Source: Streptomyces sp. ISL-11 (GTDB lineage Bacteria > Actinomycetota > Actinomycetes > Streptomycetales > Streptomycetaceae). Taken from it: a stretch of 56,533 nucleotides of DNA. Shown here piece after piece: positions 1 to 9,442 of this stretch (the stretch's first letter is position 1; each line of letters opens with the position of its first letter). The stretch covers positions 1-56,533 of the forward strand of contig NZ_JAGGOL010000004.1 of NCBI RefSeq assembly GCF_018614525.1. The letters run 5' to 3'. The position numbers were made by a program, and so were the translations under genes. Under the pieces are notes generated by a model. It had not been told where the DNA came from. It did not search any database and saw only the letters and a list, made by a program, of their open reading frames with translations.

Positions 1-35
1 CGTCCAGCCTCCCCCGAGCCCCGCCCCACCCCGCC

Positions 36-2969
36 CTACGCCGCCGTCACCACCCCCGCCAGCAACCCCCGTACATCCGCCGCCTCCGCCGAGCCCAGTT
101 GTTCGAAGATGGACAGGGCTTCCGTCCAGCAGGCGCGGGCGCGGCCCGGCTGGCCGAGTTCGTCGAGGGAGCGGCCCAGAACGATGAGGACGTTGCCGCG
201 GCGCCATTCGCCGCCGATGCCGCGCAGTTTCAGGGCCTGCTCGGCGTGGTGGGCCGCCGCGGCCGGGCGGCCGGCGGCCAGGTGGACCTCTGCGAGGCGG
301 TAGTGGGTCATGCCCTCCCACAGCCGCTGCCGGTTGTCGCGGAACATCGGCAGGGCCTCGGTGAGCCGGGCGAGGGCCTCCTCGTAGCGGCCGCCGTGGG
401 TGAGGGCGAGGCCCAGGGCGTAGAGGCCGTTGGCGAGCCGCCAGGAGACGCCGATCTCGCGGTAGAGGGCGACCGCCTGCTCGGCGAGCTCCACCGCCGA
501 GCCGACGCGGCCGCTGTCCAGGCGTACGCGCGAGAGGTTGCTGAGGGCGCTGGCCTCGCCGGGGCGGTTGCCGTCGGCGCGGAAGGCGGTGAGGGCCTGG
601 CGCACGTACGTCTCGGCGTCCTCGTGCCGGTGTTCGTAGATGGCGATGATGGCGCGGATGTTGGGTGCGTAGCAGCAGGGGATCGGGTCGCCGCAGGAGC
701 GCCCGAGCAGGCCCGCGTGGCGGGCCTGCTCGTCGGCCAGTTCGAACCGGCCTCCGATGCTGTGCACGTGGGCGAGGATGTAGCGGGCGCGCCCTTCGGC
801 CCGGGTGTTGCCGGCTTCCTTGGTGGCGGCCAGCAGGGACGCGGCGGCCTGTTCGTACAGGCGCGAGTCGGCACCGGACTCCGCGAGGTCCTTTGCCGCC
901 AGCAGCAGGTCGACGGCGCGGCTCAGGGTGCCGCCGGTGCCGCCCGCGTGCTGCCGTACGCACGCCAGCAGGCACCCGGCCTCGGCGAACAGCCAGTCGC
1001 CCGCGGCGGCGTGGTCGGTGAAGGTCAGCCCCGGGTGGGTGGTGGGCGACAGGTGGACGAGGAGCTGGTCGCCGGGGCGTTCCTGGACGTACACGCCCGC
1101 CGCCGTCGTCAGATAGAAGTCCAGCAGCCGCGACATGGCGGCCTCGCGCTCGGCGGGCGGCTGCTCGTCGCGGTCGGCGCATGCACGCGCGTAGAGGCGT
1201 ACGAGGTCGTGGAAGCGGTACCGGCCCGGCGCCGCGGATTCCAGGAGCGAGGTGTCGACCAGGGACTCCAGCAGTTCCTCGGTGTCGTCGAGGCCCAGGT
1301 CGAGCACGGCGGCGGCCGCGGCGAGCGAGAGGTCGGGGCCGTCGGCGAGGCCGAGGAGGCGGAACGCGCGGGCCTGGGCGGGCTCCAGCTGGCCGTAGCC
1401 GAGCTCGAAGGTCGCCTTGACGGCGAGGTCGCCGGCGCGCAGCTCGTCCAGGCGGCGGCGCTCGTCGCCGAGCTTGCGGGCGAGGACCGAGACCGTCCAG
1501 GTGCGGCGGGCGGCGAGCCGGGAGGCGGCGATGCGGATGGCGAGCGGCAGGAAGCCGCAGGCCGCCACCACGTCCATGGCGGCGTCGCGCTCCGCGCCGA
1601 CCCGCTCGGCGCCGACGATGCGCGTGAAGAGGACCAGCGCCTCGTCCGGGCTCATCACGTCGAGGTCGACGAGGTGCGCGCCGGCGAGGTCGACCATGCG
1701 GGCGCGGCTGGTGACGAGCGCCGCGCAGCCCTCGGTGCCGGGCAGCAGCGGGCGGATCTGGGCGGCGTCGCGGGCGTTGTCCAGCAGGGTGAGGACGCGG
1801 CGGCCGTCGAGGGTGGAGCGGAAGAGCGCGGCGCGTTCCTCCAGGCCCTCCGGAATGGCGGCGTCGGCGATGCCCAGCGCCCGCAGGAACGATCCGAGGA
1901 CGGCCTCCGGCTCGGCCGGTACGGGCCCGGCGCCCTGGAGGTCGACGTACAGCTGGCCGTCCGGGAAGTGGTGCCGGGCGGCGTGCGCGACGTGCACGGC
2001 GAGCGTGGTCTTGCCGACGCCGCCGATGCCCGCGACCGCGGACACCGCCATGATGCGGCCCTCCGCCGTGGCGAGCTGGTCGCTGAGCTCGTCCACGAAG
2101 GTGCCGCGGCCGGTGAAGTCCGAGACGGTCGCCGGGAGCTGCGCGGGCCGGATGAAGGCGGGGCCGGCACCGGGCCGGTCGGCCGGGGACAGGTGCAGGG
2201 CGAGGTCGGCGTCGGCCTGGAGGATGCGCTGCTGGAGCTCGGCGAGCTCGGGGCAGGGGTCGACGCCCAGCTCGTCGGCGAGCAGCCGGCGGGTGTCGGC
2301 GTAGACGGCGAGGGCCTCGGCCTGGCGGCCGCTGCGGTAGAGGGCGAGCATCAGCAGTTCGCGCAGCCGCTCGCGCAGCGGGTGGGCGGCGGTCAGGGCG
2401 GTGAGCTCGGAGACGGCCTCGGCGTGGGCGCCGACCTCCAGGTCGAGGTCCAGGCGGGTCTCGGTGAGGGAGAGCCGCCACTCCTCCAGCCGGGTGCGCT
2501 GGGTCTCGGCGTACGGGCCGGGCAGGCCGGCCAGCGGTTCGCCGTCCCAGACGTCGAGGGCCTCGTTGATCAGGTCGCGGGCACGGGTGCGGTCCCCGGC
2601 GGCGCGGGCCTTCTCGGCCTCGGTGGCGAGCCGCTCGGCGTGGTCGATGTCGAGGCAGTCGTGCCCGACCCGTATCGCGTAGCCGCCGGACTCGCTGACC
2701 AGGGCGGCGGCGTCGGGCCCGAACGCCTTGCGGAGCCGGGAGGCGTACGTGCGCAGTGCCGCGAGCGCGGCGTGCGGCGGTTCCTCGCCCCACAGCGCGT
2801 CCACTAGCTCGGGCGCGGTGGCCGTGCGCCCTCCGCGCAGCAGCAGGGCCGCGAGGAGCGCCCGCTGCTGGGGCGAACCGGTCTGGAGCAGTACCCCGCC
2901 GCGCCGGGCCCGGACGGGCCCGAGCACGGTGAAGCGCAGCTGCTGCCCGTGCCCTGTGTCGCCGGCCAT
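36..2969 (-). CDS. afsR: AfsR-family SARP/NB-ARC/TPR transcriptional regulator
   Basis: This is a 977-residue cytoplasmic transcription activator. Residues ~10-105 form the OmpR-like winged-helix DNA-binding domain of SARPs (TGSPQQRALLAALLLRGGRTA), ~112-258 the bacterial transcriptional activator domain, and ~285-600 an NB-ARC ATPase with P-loop GIGGVGKTT near 313-321. The C-terminal third is TPR-like helical repeats. Length and N-terminal sequence closely match AfsR (~990 aa), which in Streptomyces is phosphorylated by Ser/Thr kinases and activates afsS. The afsS position would lie beyond the window edge, so orthology is inferred. The ATG at 2969 follows a good Shine-Dalgarno (AGGGGGTC). The gene is divergent from the amidohydrolase at 3124, leaving a shared 154-bp promoter region. 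Confidence 0.85.
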   Translation of the reverse strand: MAGDTGHGQQLRFTVLGPVRARRGGVLLQTGSPQQRALLAALLLRGGRTATAPELVDALWGEEPPHAALAALRTYASRLRKAFGPDAAALVSESGGYAIRVGHDCLDIDHAERLATEAEKARAAGDRTRARDLINEALDVWDGEPLAGLPGPYAETQRTRLEEWRLSLTETRLDLDLEVGAHAEAVSELTALTAAHPLRERLRELLMLALYRSGRQAEALAVYADTRRLLADELGVDPCPELAELQQRILQADADLALHLSPADRPGAGPAFIRPAQLPATVSDFTGRGTFVDELSDQLATAEGRIMAVSAVAGIGGVGKTTLAVHVAHAARHHFPDGQLYVDLQGAGPVPAEPEAVLGSFLRALGIADAAIPEGLEERAALFRSTLDGRRVLTLLDNARDAAQIRPLLPGTEGCAALVTSRARMVDLAGAHLVDLDVMSPDEALVLFTRIVGAERVGAERDAAMDVVAACGFLPLAIRIAASRLAARRTWTVSVLARKLGDERRRLDELRAGDLAVKATFELGYGQLEPAQARAFRLLGLADGPDLSLAAAAAVLDLGLDDTEELLESLVDTSLLESAAPGRYRFHDLVRLYARACADRDEQPPAEREAAMSRLLDFYLTTAAGVYVQERPGDQLLVHLSPTTHPGLTFTDHAAAGDWLFAEAGCLLACVRQHAGGTGGTLSRAVDLLLAAKDLAESGADSRLYEQAAASLLAATKEAGNTRAEGRARYILAHVHSIGGRFELADEQARHAGLLGRSCGDPIPCCYAPNIRAIIAIYEHRHEDAETYVRQALTAFRADGNRPGEASALSNLSRVRLDSGRVGSAVELAEQAVALYREIGVSWRLANGLYALGLALTHGGRYEEALARLTEALPMFRDNRQRLWEGMTHYRLAEVHLAAGRPAAAAHHAEQALKLRGIGGEWRRGNVLIVLGRSLDELGQPGRARACWTEALSIFEQLGSAEAADVRGLLAGVVTAA

Positions 2970-3087
2970 TGTGACCCCCTGCTTGTCCCGCTCGGTCGCA
3001 CCGGCCAGTCTGCCTTGTTCACGGCCTCCGCGTCAGCAGGGGTCCGGCCTCTCCACAAGGCCTGCCAAGGACCGCCTCACCAACGTG

Positions 3088-3102
3088 CTGACGGTTCGTC
3101 AG
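3088..3102. promoter_or_regulatory. Palindromic operator CTGACG-GTT-CGTCAG (copy 1)
   Basis: A perfect 6-bp inverted repeat with a 3-bp spacer, 21 bp before the ATG of the amidohydrolase at 3124. The same palindrome lies before the LLM genes at 7387 and 9485. The arrangement fits a dimeric (for example TetR-type) repressor site. It also lies in the afsR upstream region. Confidence 0.7.
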
Positions 3103-3123
3103 ATCGTCGCTACCGTGTCAGCC

Positions 3124-4350
3124 ATGGCGAGCTTCCCCAGGATCATCTCGGTGGACGATCACACGGTCGAGCCTCCCGACGTCTGGCGGGACCGACTTCC
3201 GGCGAAGTATCACGACGTCGGACCGCGAATCGTACGGGCGCCCGTCAAGGAAATGACCTTCGTCGGCGGACGGTTCGCACCCGTCATGGGCGCGTCCGGC
3301 GACGACGGCCCGATGGCGGACTGGTGGATCTATGAGGATTTGCACCGTCCGCTCACGCGGCTTGATTCCGCCGTCGGATTCTCCAGGGATGACATCAGGC
3401 TGGAAGGAATCACCTACGACGGCATGCGACCCGGGTCCTACAGCGTGCCGCAACGATTGGCCGATATGGACCGTAACCATGTCCAGTCCGCGCTCTGCTT
3501 CCCCACCTTCCCCCGCTTCTGCGGCCAGACGTTCACCGAGGCCAAGGACCGCGAACTCGCTCTGCTGGGCATCCGCGCCTACAACGACTGGATGGTCGAG
3601 GAATGGTGCGGCCCCGACGCGCGCGGCCGCCTGATCCCGCTCGCCATCGTCCCCCTCTGGGACGCGGGCCTGGCCGCCGCCGAGGTGCGCCGCAACGCCG
3701 ACCGGGGCGTGCGCGCGGTCTGCTTCTCCGAGATACCGCCGCACCTGGGCCTGCCGTCCATCCACACCGACGCCTGGGACCCCTTCCTGCGCGCCTGCGA
3801 CGAGACCGGCACGGTCATCGCCATGCACATCGGCTCCTCCTCCCGCATGCCCTCCACCTCCCCCGACGCACCGCCCGCCGTCAGCTCCACCATCACCTTC
3901 GCCAACTGCTGCTTCTCCCTGACCGACTGGCTGATGTCGGGCACGTTCGACCGCTTCCCGCGGCTGCGCGTGATGTACGCCGAGGGGCAGATCGGCTGGA
4001 TCCCGTACGTCCTGGAGCGCGCGGACGTGGTCTGGCGCGAGAACCGCGGCTGGGGCGGCGTCGCCGACAAGGTCCTGCGCCCGCCTTCCGAACTCTTCGC
4101 CACGCACGTGTACGGCTGCTTCTTCGACGACGCGTTCGGGCTCCGCAACCTGCCGGCCATCGGGGAGGGCAACGTCCTGTACGAGACGGACTACCCGCAC
4201 TCCGACTCCACGTGGCCCCGGTCCCGGGAGGTCGCGGAGGAACAGATGGGGCACCTGGCGGCGGACGTGGTGGAACGGATCGTCCGGGGCAACGCGATCG
4301 AGCTGCTGGGGCTGACGGGGGAGGGGCTCTGGGCGGGGGCGCGAACCTAA
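3124..4350 (+). CDS. Amidohydrolase family 2 (ACMSD-like) metal-dependent hydrolase
   Basis: A 408-residue TIM-barrel amidohydrolase of the amidohydrolase_2/ACMSD group, whose members decarboxylate or hydrolyse aromatic-derived acids. Family hallmarks are visible: the N-terminal metal motif VDDHTVEPPDVW, a central MHIGSSS and the C-terminal ETDYPHSDSTWP. The substrate cannot be read from sequence. The ATG at 3124 is chosen because family members start just before this motif; an in-frame GTG at 3115 is an alternative. The operator at 3088-3102 and proximity to LLM, SDR and D-aminoacylase genes place it in a co-regulated catabolic cluster. Its stop overlaps the convergent TIR/WD40 remnant by about 3 bp. 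Confidence 0.85.
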   Translation: MASFPRIISVDDHTVEPPDVWRDRLPAKYHDVGPRIVRAPVKEMTFVGGRFAPVMGASGDDGPMADWWIYEDLHRPLTRLDSAVGFSRDDIRLEGITYDGMRPGSYSVPQRLADMDRNHVQSALCFPTFPRFCGQTFTEAKDRELALLGIRAYNDWMVEEWCGPDARGRLIPLAIVPLWDAGLAAAEVRRNADRGVRAVCFSEIPPHLGLPSIHTDAWDPFLRACDETGTVIAMHIGSSSRMPSTSPDAPPAVSSTITFANCCFSLTDWLMSGTFDRFPRLRVMYAEGQIGWIPYVLERADVVWRENRGWGGVADKVLRPPSELFATHVYGCFFDDAFGLRNLPAIGEGNVLYETDYPHSDSTWPRSREVAEEQMGHLAADVVERIVRGNAIELLGLTGEGLWAGART

Positions 4351-5918
4351 GGGCATGTGCGGCGGGAGGGGCGGGTGGTTCCTACGTAGCGGTGCCACTC
4401 GGCGTCGGTGAGGTCGCGGCCGGCGATGCGGCACAAGCCCTCGATCCATGACGTCTCCGACAGGTCCCAGGACAGCACCTCGCCGGCCTCGGTGACGGTC
4501 CACAAGGTGCCCCCATCGGGGGTGAAGGCCATGCCGGTCTGGTCACCGGTCCCCACCATTCCGTTCATCGACCCGGTCGCCTTGGGAACGGTGAAGCCGC
4601 TCAGCCGGTCCCCGTGCTCCGCCCCCACTGGGTGACGGTGCCGTCGGAGGCGAGGGTGACGACCTTTCTGCCGTCGGCGCTCACCTGTACGTGCCTGGCC
4701 CCGGCCCCGTCCGAACGCCACCGGAAGCGGCGTGCGCCGATGTCCCAGCGAGCGAATGTACGCGCGGCACCCACGAGGTACAGCGAGCGCCCGTCCTCGG
4801 ACAGGAAGAGGTCCTCGACTCGCTCCCCGCCGAAGGGAACCGTCTGGAGTACGCGCCCGGACGCCACGTCATGGACGGACACGTCACCCTTGATGCCGGC
4901 GACCGCGGCCATGCGGCCGTCTCCGCCCAGGGCACCCAGGAGACCGTTGTACCGGGCGGATGCGTCCCCCTTGACGGTGGTCCGTGCGCGGCCCGTCGAG
5001 GTGTCCACGATGTGCGCCGCTCCGTCGGCCGTCATCGCGGCGACCGTTCCGTAGCGGCGAGGCGCGAGCGCGGTGACGGAACGGGCGTTCGTGCCCTTCT
5101 CCGAAGGAAGCCGGACGGTCGCCCGCTTCTGTGGATGCTCGCCGGAGACATCCCAGACGTCGACAGACTGCTCCGAGCCGGCGTAGAGAGTCTTCCCGTC
5201 GGTGCTGTACGCCAGAGAGGCGGGTCTGGTCCCGCGCCCTGTCCCGCTGCTGGAAGGCGATGACCGAGGTGGTGCCGGCCGCGACGGCCAGTGCCGTGAT
5301 GGCGGCCACCGCACCCCGCGTGAACCGCCGGACCCTGCGGTGCTGGGTGACGTCCTCGCCGATGAGGTCTTCCTTGGGGCGACCGTGCAGCGGCGCGGCC
5401 AGGTCGGCGACGCACTTCTGGAAGCGGGGGTCCCGCAGCGAGCCGCTGTCCTCCTCCGTCATCCACCGAAGATCCACCCACCGGGGCTCCTCGGTGAACG
5501 CGCCCTCCAGAGCGCGCGGCAGGCAGTCGGTCCGGTCCCAGTCGAAGTCCCCTTCCCCGTGGTTCCAGGCCAGTTCGCCACCGGTCACGACGATCAGTAA
5601 GTGACGGGCCCGAGAACCCGCCCGCCACCATGCGATCTCCTTGGCCACCCAGGGCGAGCGGGCGGCTTCCGGGGAGGCGAGCAGGATGAAGGTCCCGGAA
5701 CCGGAAAGGTTCCGCTCGACCTCGCCCCACAAGGACGGGTTGGCCGAGAGCGAGGCGTTGTCGAGGAAGATCCGGAGCGCCCGCAACTGCCGCCAATTGC
5801 GGGCGAAATTCTGTAATCCGCGTCTCAGATGCGCGGACTTGGCGCTGTCGGCCGCGTGGCTGTACGAGATGAACCCGTCGTAGCGGAAACTCCCCTGGCC
5901 GGCAGGTGCGTCATCCAT
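4347..5918 (-). pseudogene. Decayed TIR domain-TM-WD40 protein, frameshifted
   Basis: From the ATG at 5918 (RBS GGGGGAGG) the frame encodes a TIR domain at residues ~10-130 (YDGFISYSHAAD; SPWVAKEIAWW with the probable catalytic Glu), then a TM helix near 205-225. Around 5220 the homology moves to another frame that carries WD40-like blades (SLAYSTDGKTLYAGSEQ; VDVWDV). Around 4610-4640 it returns to the first frame for a typical WD40 tail ending in EGLCRIAGRDLTDAEWHRY. Most of the usual linker and blades are missing at the first junction, so an internal deletion plus a compensating shift is likely. TIR/WD40 proteins are often NAD-degrading defence or signalling proteins. Sequencing error at both sites is possible but would not explain the missing segment. 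Confidence 0.75.
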
Positions 5919-6137
5919 CGCCTTGCCTCCCCCTCGCTCATGACCCGGGCGGCGGTCGTTGTCCGTTCATCCCACTGTCGAAACGAACCGAAACTGCGGG
6001 CGAACGGAAGGGTGCGGAGGCGGCGTGCTCGTCCGCACCTCCCTGGCGGCCTCGTTCCGCTGAAACACCCGTTCCCCGGACGCCGCCCCCTTTGCCGCCG
6101 TAAACTCCCCGCGTTGCGCGAGGGGCTGGGGGCCGGC

Positions 6138-7010
6138 GTGAGCGGTGAGCTGATTCTGGGGGACGGCGATTTCCCCGTGGTGTTCCGGGCTGCCGACACC
6201 GCCTCCATCGCGGGGCAGCGGCGCTATATGTCCGTCACCAAATGGCGGCTCGTGCTGGCGGTCCTCGCCGCCGTGGGCGCGGCGTTCAGCATGACCGCCG
6301 CCGTGGCGGCGGTGCTCGTGGCGTTCGTCGGCACCGTCTGCCTCGAAGTGTGGATGCTGGCGGAACGCCCGGAGCAGTCCTGGTACGACGGGCGGGCCCT
6401 CGCGGAGTCCACCAAGACGCTGGCCTGGCGGTACGCGGTGGCGGGCAAACCGTTCCCCGCGCAGTTGCAGGGCGAGGCCGCCGCCCGGAAGTTCCACGAG
6501 CGGCTGGAGGTGCTGCTGCGCGAGGCGCCGGTCAGCAGCATCGCCCCCGTCGGCTCGATGGCCGCCACCGATGCCATGAACCGCCTGCGGGACAGCCCCT
6601 TCCAGGCCCGCAAGGACGCCTATCTCAAGGGCCGCATCGAGGACCAGCAGCGGTGGTACGGCACGAAGGCCGCGCTCAACACCACCCTCGCCCACCGCTG
6701 GCGCCTGGTCCTGATCGCCGTCGAGGGGCTCGGCGTCGTGGCCGCGGCCCTGCGGCTCCTCGGATGGGTGGAGTTCGACCTGCCCGGCGTACTGGCGGCG
6801 GTGCTGGGAGCCGGGGCGGCGTGGTTCGCGGTGCGGCAGTACGAGGCGCTCGGGCGGGCGTACACCTTCGCGGCCACCGAGCTGAGCATCGTCCACCAGC
6901 GGCTCACCCTCACCACCGACGAGGCCGCCTGGTCGCGCGAGGTCGCCGACGCGGAAGAGGCGATCAGCCGCGAGCACACCATGTGGAGGGCCGCGCGGGG
7001 CACGGTGTAG
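6138..7010 (+). CDS. SLATT/DUF4231-type membrane protein
   Basis: About 290 residues with two TM hairpins: one near residues 35-75 (WRLVLAVLAAVGAAFSM) and a second near 190-240 (WRLVLIAVEGLGVVAAALRL), each followed by a helical region. This layout matches SLATT-domain proteins (SMODS- and SLOG-associating 2TM effectors, also annotated DUF4231), predicted pore-forming effectors of nucleotide-signal or conflict systems. The start is uncertain: GTG 6138 is chosen, TTG 6114 is in frame. It is divergent from the TIR/WD40 remnant, a pairing that suggests a partly broken defence locus. Family assignment is from topology and motif feel, not a search. Confidence 0.65.
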   Translation: MSGELILGDGDFPVVFRAADTASIAGQRRYMSVTKWRLVLAVLAAVGAAFSMTAAVAAVLVAFVGTVCLEVWMLAERPEQSWYDGRALAESTKTLAWRYAVAGKPFPAQLQGEAAARKFHERLEVLLREAPVSSIAPVGSMAATDAMNRLRDSPFQARKDAYLKGRIEDQQRWYGTKAALNTTLAHRWRLVLIAVEGLGVVAAALRLLGWVEFDLPGVLAAVLGAGAAWFAVRQYEALGRAYTFAATELSIVHQRLTLTTDEAAWSREVADAEEAISREHTMWRAARGTV

Positions 7011-7022
7011 TGCCCGCCGGCC

Positions 7023-7287
7023 TAGGCCGTGTCCGGCGGATCTTCGGCTGCGGGCCGTCCTTGCCGCCTGCGGCGGCGGGCGCCCTGCGGGCGCGTCCTC
7101 AAACCCCCAGCTACCGCTGGGAGGTGCCCCCAGACGGGCTTGATTCGGCTGGGCTCAGCCACAATCATGCCCGTTGGGGGCACCCCCAGCGGTAGCTGGG
7201 GGAGTTTGAGGACACCGCCGCGCAGCGGTGGTGCGCACGACACGGCCCGCAGCCGCCCGCTCACAATGATCCGCCGGACACGGCCTA
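7023..7287. mobile_element. Complete MITE-like element with perfect 20-bp terminal inverted repeats
   Basis: The ends are TAGGCCGTGTCCGGCGGATC (7023-7042) and its exact reverse complement (7268-7287). The 265-bp element has no credible ORF. Its interior holds the GC-rich block (CCGCCTGCGGCGG; GCCCTGCGGGCGCGTCCTCAA; an inverted AGCTACCGCTGGG / CCCAGCGGTAGCT pair) found in partial form at seven other places in this window. The flanks CCTAGG and CCTAAG suggest a duplicated YTAR-like target, as described for IS5-type elements. No transposase is present. Confidence 0.75.
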
Positions 7288-7354
7288 AGGCCGTCCACTC
7301 CCCACCCTTGCCTGCCGGTCCGTAAGCCAAGAGCATGGCCGCACACCACAGTAT

Positions 7355-7369
7355 GTGACGTAACGTCAG
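7355..7369. promoter_or_regulatory. Palindromic operator GTGACG-TAA-CGTCAG (copy 2)
   Basis: TGACG and CGTCA arms with a 3-bp spacer, 17 bp before the ATG of the LLM gene at 7387. Same motif as 3088-3102 and 9443-9457 with one mismatch in the outermost base. The following GAAT is also shared with the copy at 9443. Confidence 0.7.
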
Positions 7370-7386
7370 AATCGCGTGGAGGTGCC

Positions 7387-8364
7387 ATGGGTACCAGCAC
7401 CGGCGTCGGCAGTGGACTGCGGGTCCTGCCCGAGGGGCGGTTGTCGTACGGAATGCAGCTGCCCATCACCTCGCTCAGCACCCTCTACGCCGAACCCTGG
7501 GAGGTCGAGGCCGGCCCCTCCGACCTGCGGGAGATCGCCCGTACCGCCGACCGGCTCGGCTTCGCGTACCTCGCCACCTGCGACCACGTCGCCGTCCCCA
7601 CGCGCCTGGCCGCCGCCATGGGCACGGTCTGGTACGACCCCGTGGCCACCCTCGCCCACCTCGCCGCCGTCACCGAGCGCACGCTGCTGCTCAGCCACGT
7701 CACCGTGGCCGCGCTGCGGCACCCGCTCGCCCTCGCCAAGCAGTACGCCACCGTCGACCGGCTCGCGGCCGGGCGGCTCGTCCTCGGGGTCGGCGCCGGG
7801 CACGTACGCGAGGAGTTCGAGGCGCTCGGGGTGGACTTCGGGCGGCGCGGGGCGATCCTCGACGAGACGATCGACGCCCTCAAGGCCGCTCTCGGCCCGG
7901 CCGAGTTCCCCGAGTTCAGCGGCCGCCGCTTCGCCTTCCGCGGCCTCGGGCAGGCACCCCGGCCCGTCCGTACGCCCCGGCCGCCCGTCTGGGTCGGCGG
8001 ATCGTCGCCGGCCGCGCTGCGCCGGGCCGCCCTGCGCGGCGACGGCTGGCTCTCGCAGGGCGACCGCCGCGAGGAACTGCCCCACCGCGTCGCCACGCTG
8101 CGCCGGCTCCGCGAGGAGGCGGCCCTCGACGGGCCGTTCGCCGTCGGCGCGATCGCCGAGCCGCTGTACGTCGGCACGCCCGCGTGGGACACGGGCACGG
8201 GCACGCTGACCGGCAGGGCGGGGACGCTGGCGGAGTCGCTGCGGGTGTACGCGGGAATGGGCGTGGACCAGATCCAGGTGCGGTTTCGCTGCCGCGGGCT
8301 GCGTGAACTCTTGGATCAGATGGAGGTGTTCGCGACGGGGGTGGCGCCGTTGCTCTGTGATTAG
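7387..8364 (+). CDS. LLM-class F420-dependent oxidoreductase
   Basis: A 325-residue luciferase-like (alpha/beta)8-barrel oxidoreductase of the F420-dependent subgroup. Visible family features are LGFAYLATCDHVAVP near residues 58-73, DRLAAGRLVLGVGAGHVREEFEALG near 120-145 and the PPVWVGGSSPAALRRAA block near 198-214. Such enzymes move hydride between F420 and small substrates; the substrate is unknown here. The ATG at 7387 follows GGAGGTGCC. The operator at 7355 lies just upstream. The SDR gene follows after a 204-bp gap containing a copy of the intergenic repeat, so read-through into it is possible. Confidence 0.85.
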   Translation: MGTSTGVGSGLRVLPEGRLSYGMQLPITSLSTLYAEPWEVEAGPSDLREIARTADRLGFAYLATCDHVAVPTRLAAAMGTVWYDPVATLAHLAAVTERTLLLSHVTVAALRHPLALAKQYATVDRLAAGRLVLGVGAGHVREEFEALGVDFGRRGAILDETIDALKAALGPAEFPEFSGRRFAFRGLGQAPRPVRTPRPPVWVGGSSPAALRRAALRGDGWLSQGDRREELPHRVATLRRLREEAALDGPFAVGAIAEPLYVGTPAWDTGTGTLTGRAGTLAESLRVYAGMGVDQIQVRFRCRGLRELLDQMEVFATGVAPLLCD

Positions 8365-8385
8365 GGGTGGCCGGCGGGCCTTTGG

Positions 8386-8541
8386 CCGCGGGCCGTGTCG
8401 TCCGCACCACCGCTGCGCGGCGGTGTCCTCAAGCGCCGGACGGGCTGAAAGGGCTGAGCCCGTCCGCAATCCAGCCCGTTGGGGGCACCCCCAGCGGTAG
8501 CCGGGGGAGTTTGAGGGCGCGCCCGCAGGGCGCTCGCCGCC
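8386..8541. repeat. Intergenic GC-rich repeat (MITE family, partial)
   Basis: Shares long blocks with the element at 7023-7287 (GGGGGCACCCCCAGCGGTAG; GCCCGCAGGGCGCTCGCCGCC) and the inverted pair CGCCGGACGGGCTG. It lies just downstream of a gene ending in a TAG codon (8362-8364). Terminal inverted repeats are not recognisable. Confidence 0.6.
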
Positions 8542-8568
8542 ACACGCCGACAGGAAAGGACGGACCCC

Positions 8569-9357
8569 ATGGGCAAACTCGACAGCCGCGTCGTGCTCGT
8601 CACCGGCGCCGCGCGCGGGCAAGGTGAGCAGGAGGCGCGGCTCTTCGTCGCCGAGGGTGCGAAGGTCGTGCTCGCGGACGTCCTGGACGAGCGGGGGCGG
8701 GCCGTCGCGGAGGAGCTGGGTGCGGACACGGCGGCGTACGTGCACCTGGACGTGGGCGAGGAGGCGGACTGGAGCGCGGGCGTCGCGGCCGCGAAGGAGC
8801 GGTTCGGCAGGCTCGACGGGCTGGTCAACAACGCCGGCATCCTCCGCTACAACGAGCTGGTCGCCACTCCGCTCGAGGAGTTCCTGGAGGTCGTACGGGT
8901 CAATCAGCTCGGCACCTTCCTCGGCATGCGCGCGGCCGCGCCCGAGCTGGCGGCGGCCGGTGGCGGGACGATCGTCAACACCGCCTCGTACGTCGCGCTG
9001 TCCGGCCTGGCCCTCCTCACCTCCTACGCGGCGAGCAAGGCGGCCGTCGTCGCGATGACGCGCGTGGCGGCGCTGGAACTCGCCGACCGGGGGATCCGGG
9101 TCAACGCCATGTGCCCGGGCGCCATCGACACCGCGATGATCAACCCGGCCCGCCTCGACCCCGCCGCCGACCCCGTACGGGCCGCCGAGGCCACCGCCGA
9201 GCTCTACCGGAAGGTGGTGCCGCTGGGGCGCGCGGGACGGCCGGAGGAGGTGGCGCGGCTGGCGCTGTTCCTGACGGCGGACGACTCCTCGTACGCCACC
9301 GGGCAGCCGTTCGTCCTGGACGGGGGGTGGCTTGCGGGGGCGCGGCTGTTTCCGTGA
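8569..9357 (+). CDS. Short-chain dehydrogenase/reductase, hydroxysteroid dehydrogenase-like
   Basis: A 262-residue classical SDR: nucleotide-binding TGAARGQG at residues 12-19, NNAG at 87-90, catalytic Ser140, Tyr153 and Lys157 in SYAASK. The TGAARGQG motif and an Asp after the second beta strand (VVLADV) suggest NAD preference. The overall pattern resembles 3-alpha/20-beta-hydroxysteroid dehydrogenases, but substrate calls in this family are unreliable. The start is the ATG at 8569 with RBS AGGAAAGGA. It sits between two LLM F420 oxidoreductases and lacks its own copy of the CTGACG operator, so it probably shares a transcript with the gene at 7387. Confidence 0.88.
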   Translation: MGKLDSRVVLVTGAARGQGEQEARLFVAEGAKVVLADVLDERGRAVAEELGADTAAYVHLDVGEEADWSAGVAAAKERFGRLDGLVNNAGILRYNELVATPLEEFLEVVRVNQLGTFLGMRAAAPELAAAGGGTIVNTASYVALSGLALLTSYAASKAAVVAMTRVAALELADRGIRVNAMCPGAIDTAMINPARLDPAADPVRAAEATAELYRKVVPLGRAGRPEEVARLALFLTADDSSYATGQPFVLDGGWLAGARLFP

Positions 9358-9442
9358 GCCGTCGCACCCGGCCGCCGCGCAGGCGCCCCCGCCCGCTCTC
9401 TTGACGCTCCAAGGTGCCGGTGCCAGAGTCTCCCCAACTGAT

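Noticed and set aside
99..2807. 902-codon open frame antisense to the afsR-like gene
   Set aside because: Typical GC-bias shadow; composition (Gly/Val/Ala/Arg only) without any domain, while the opposite strand encodes a full AfsR protein.
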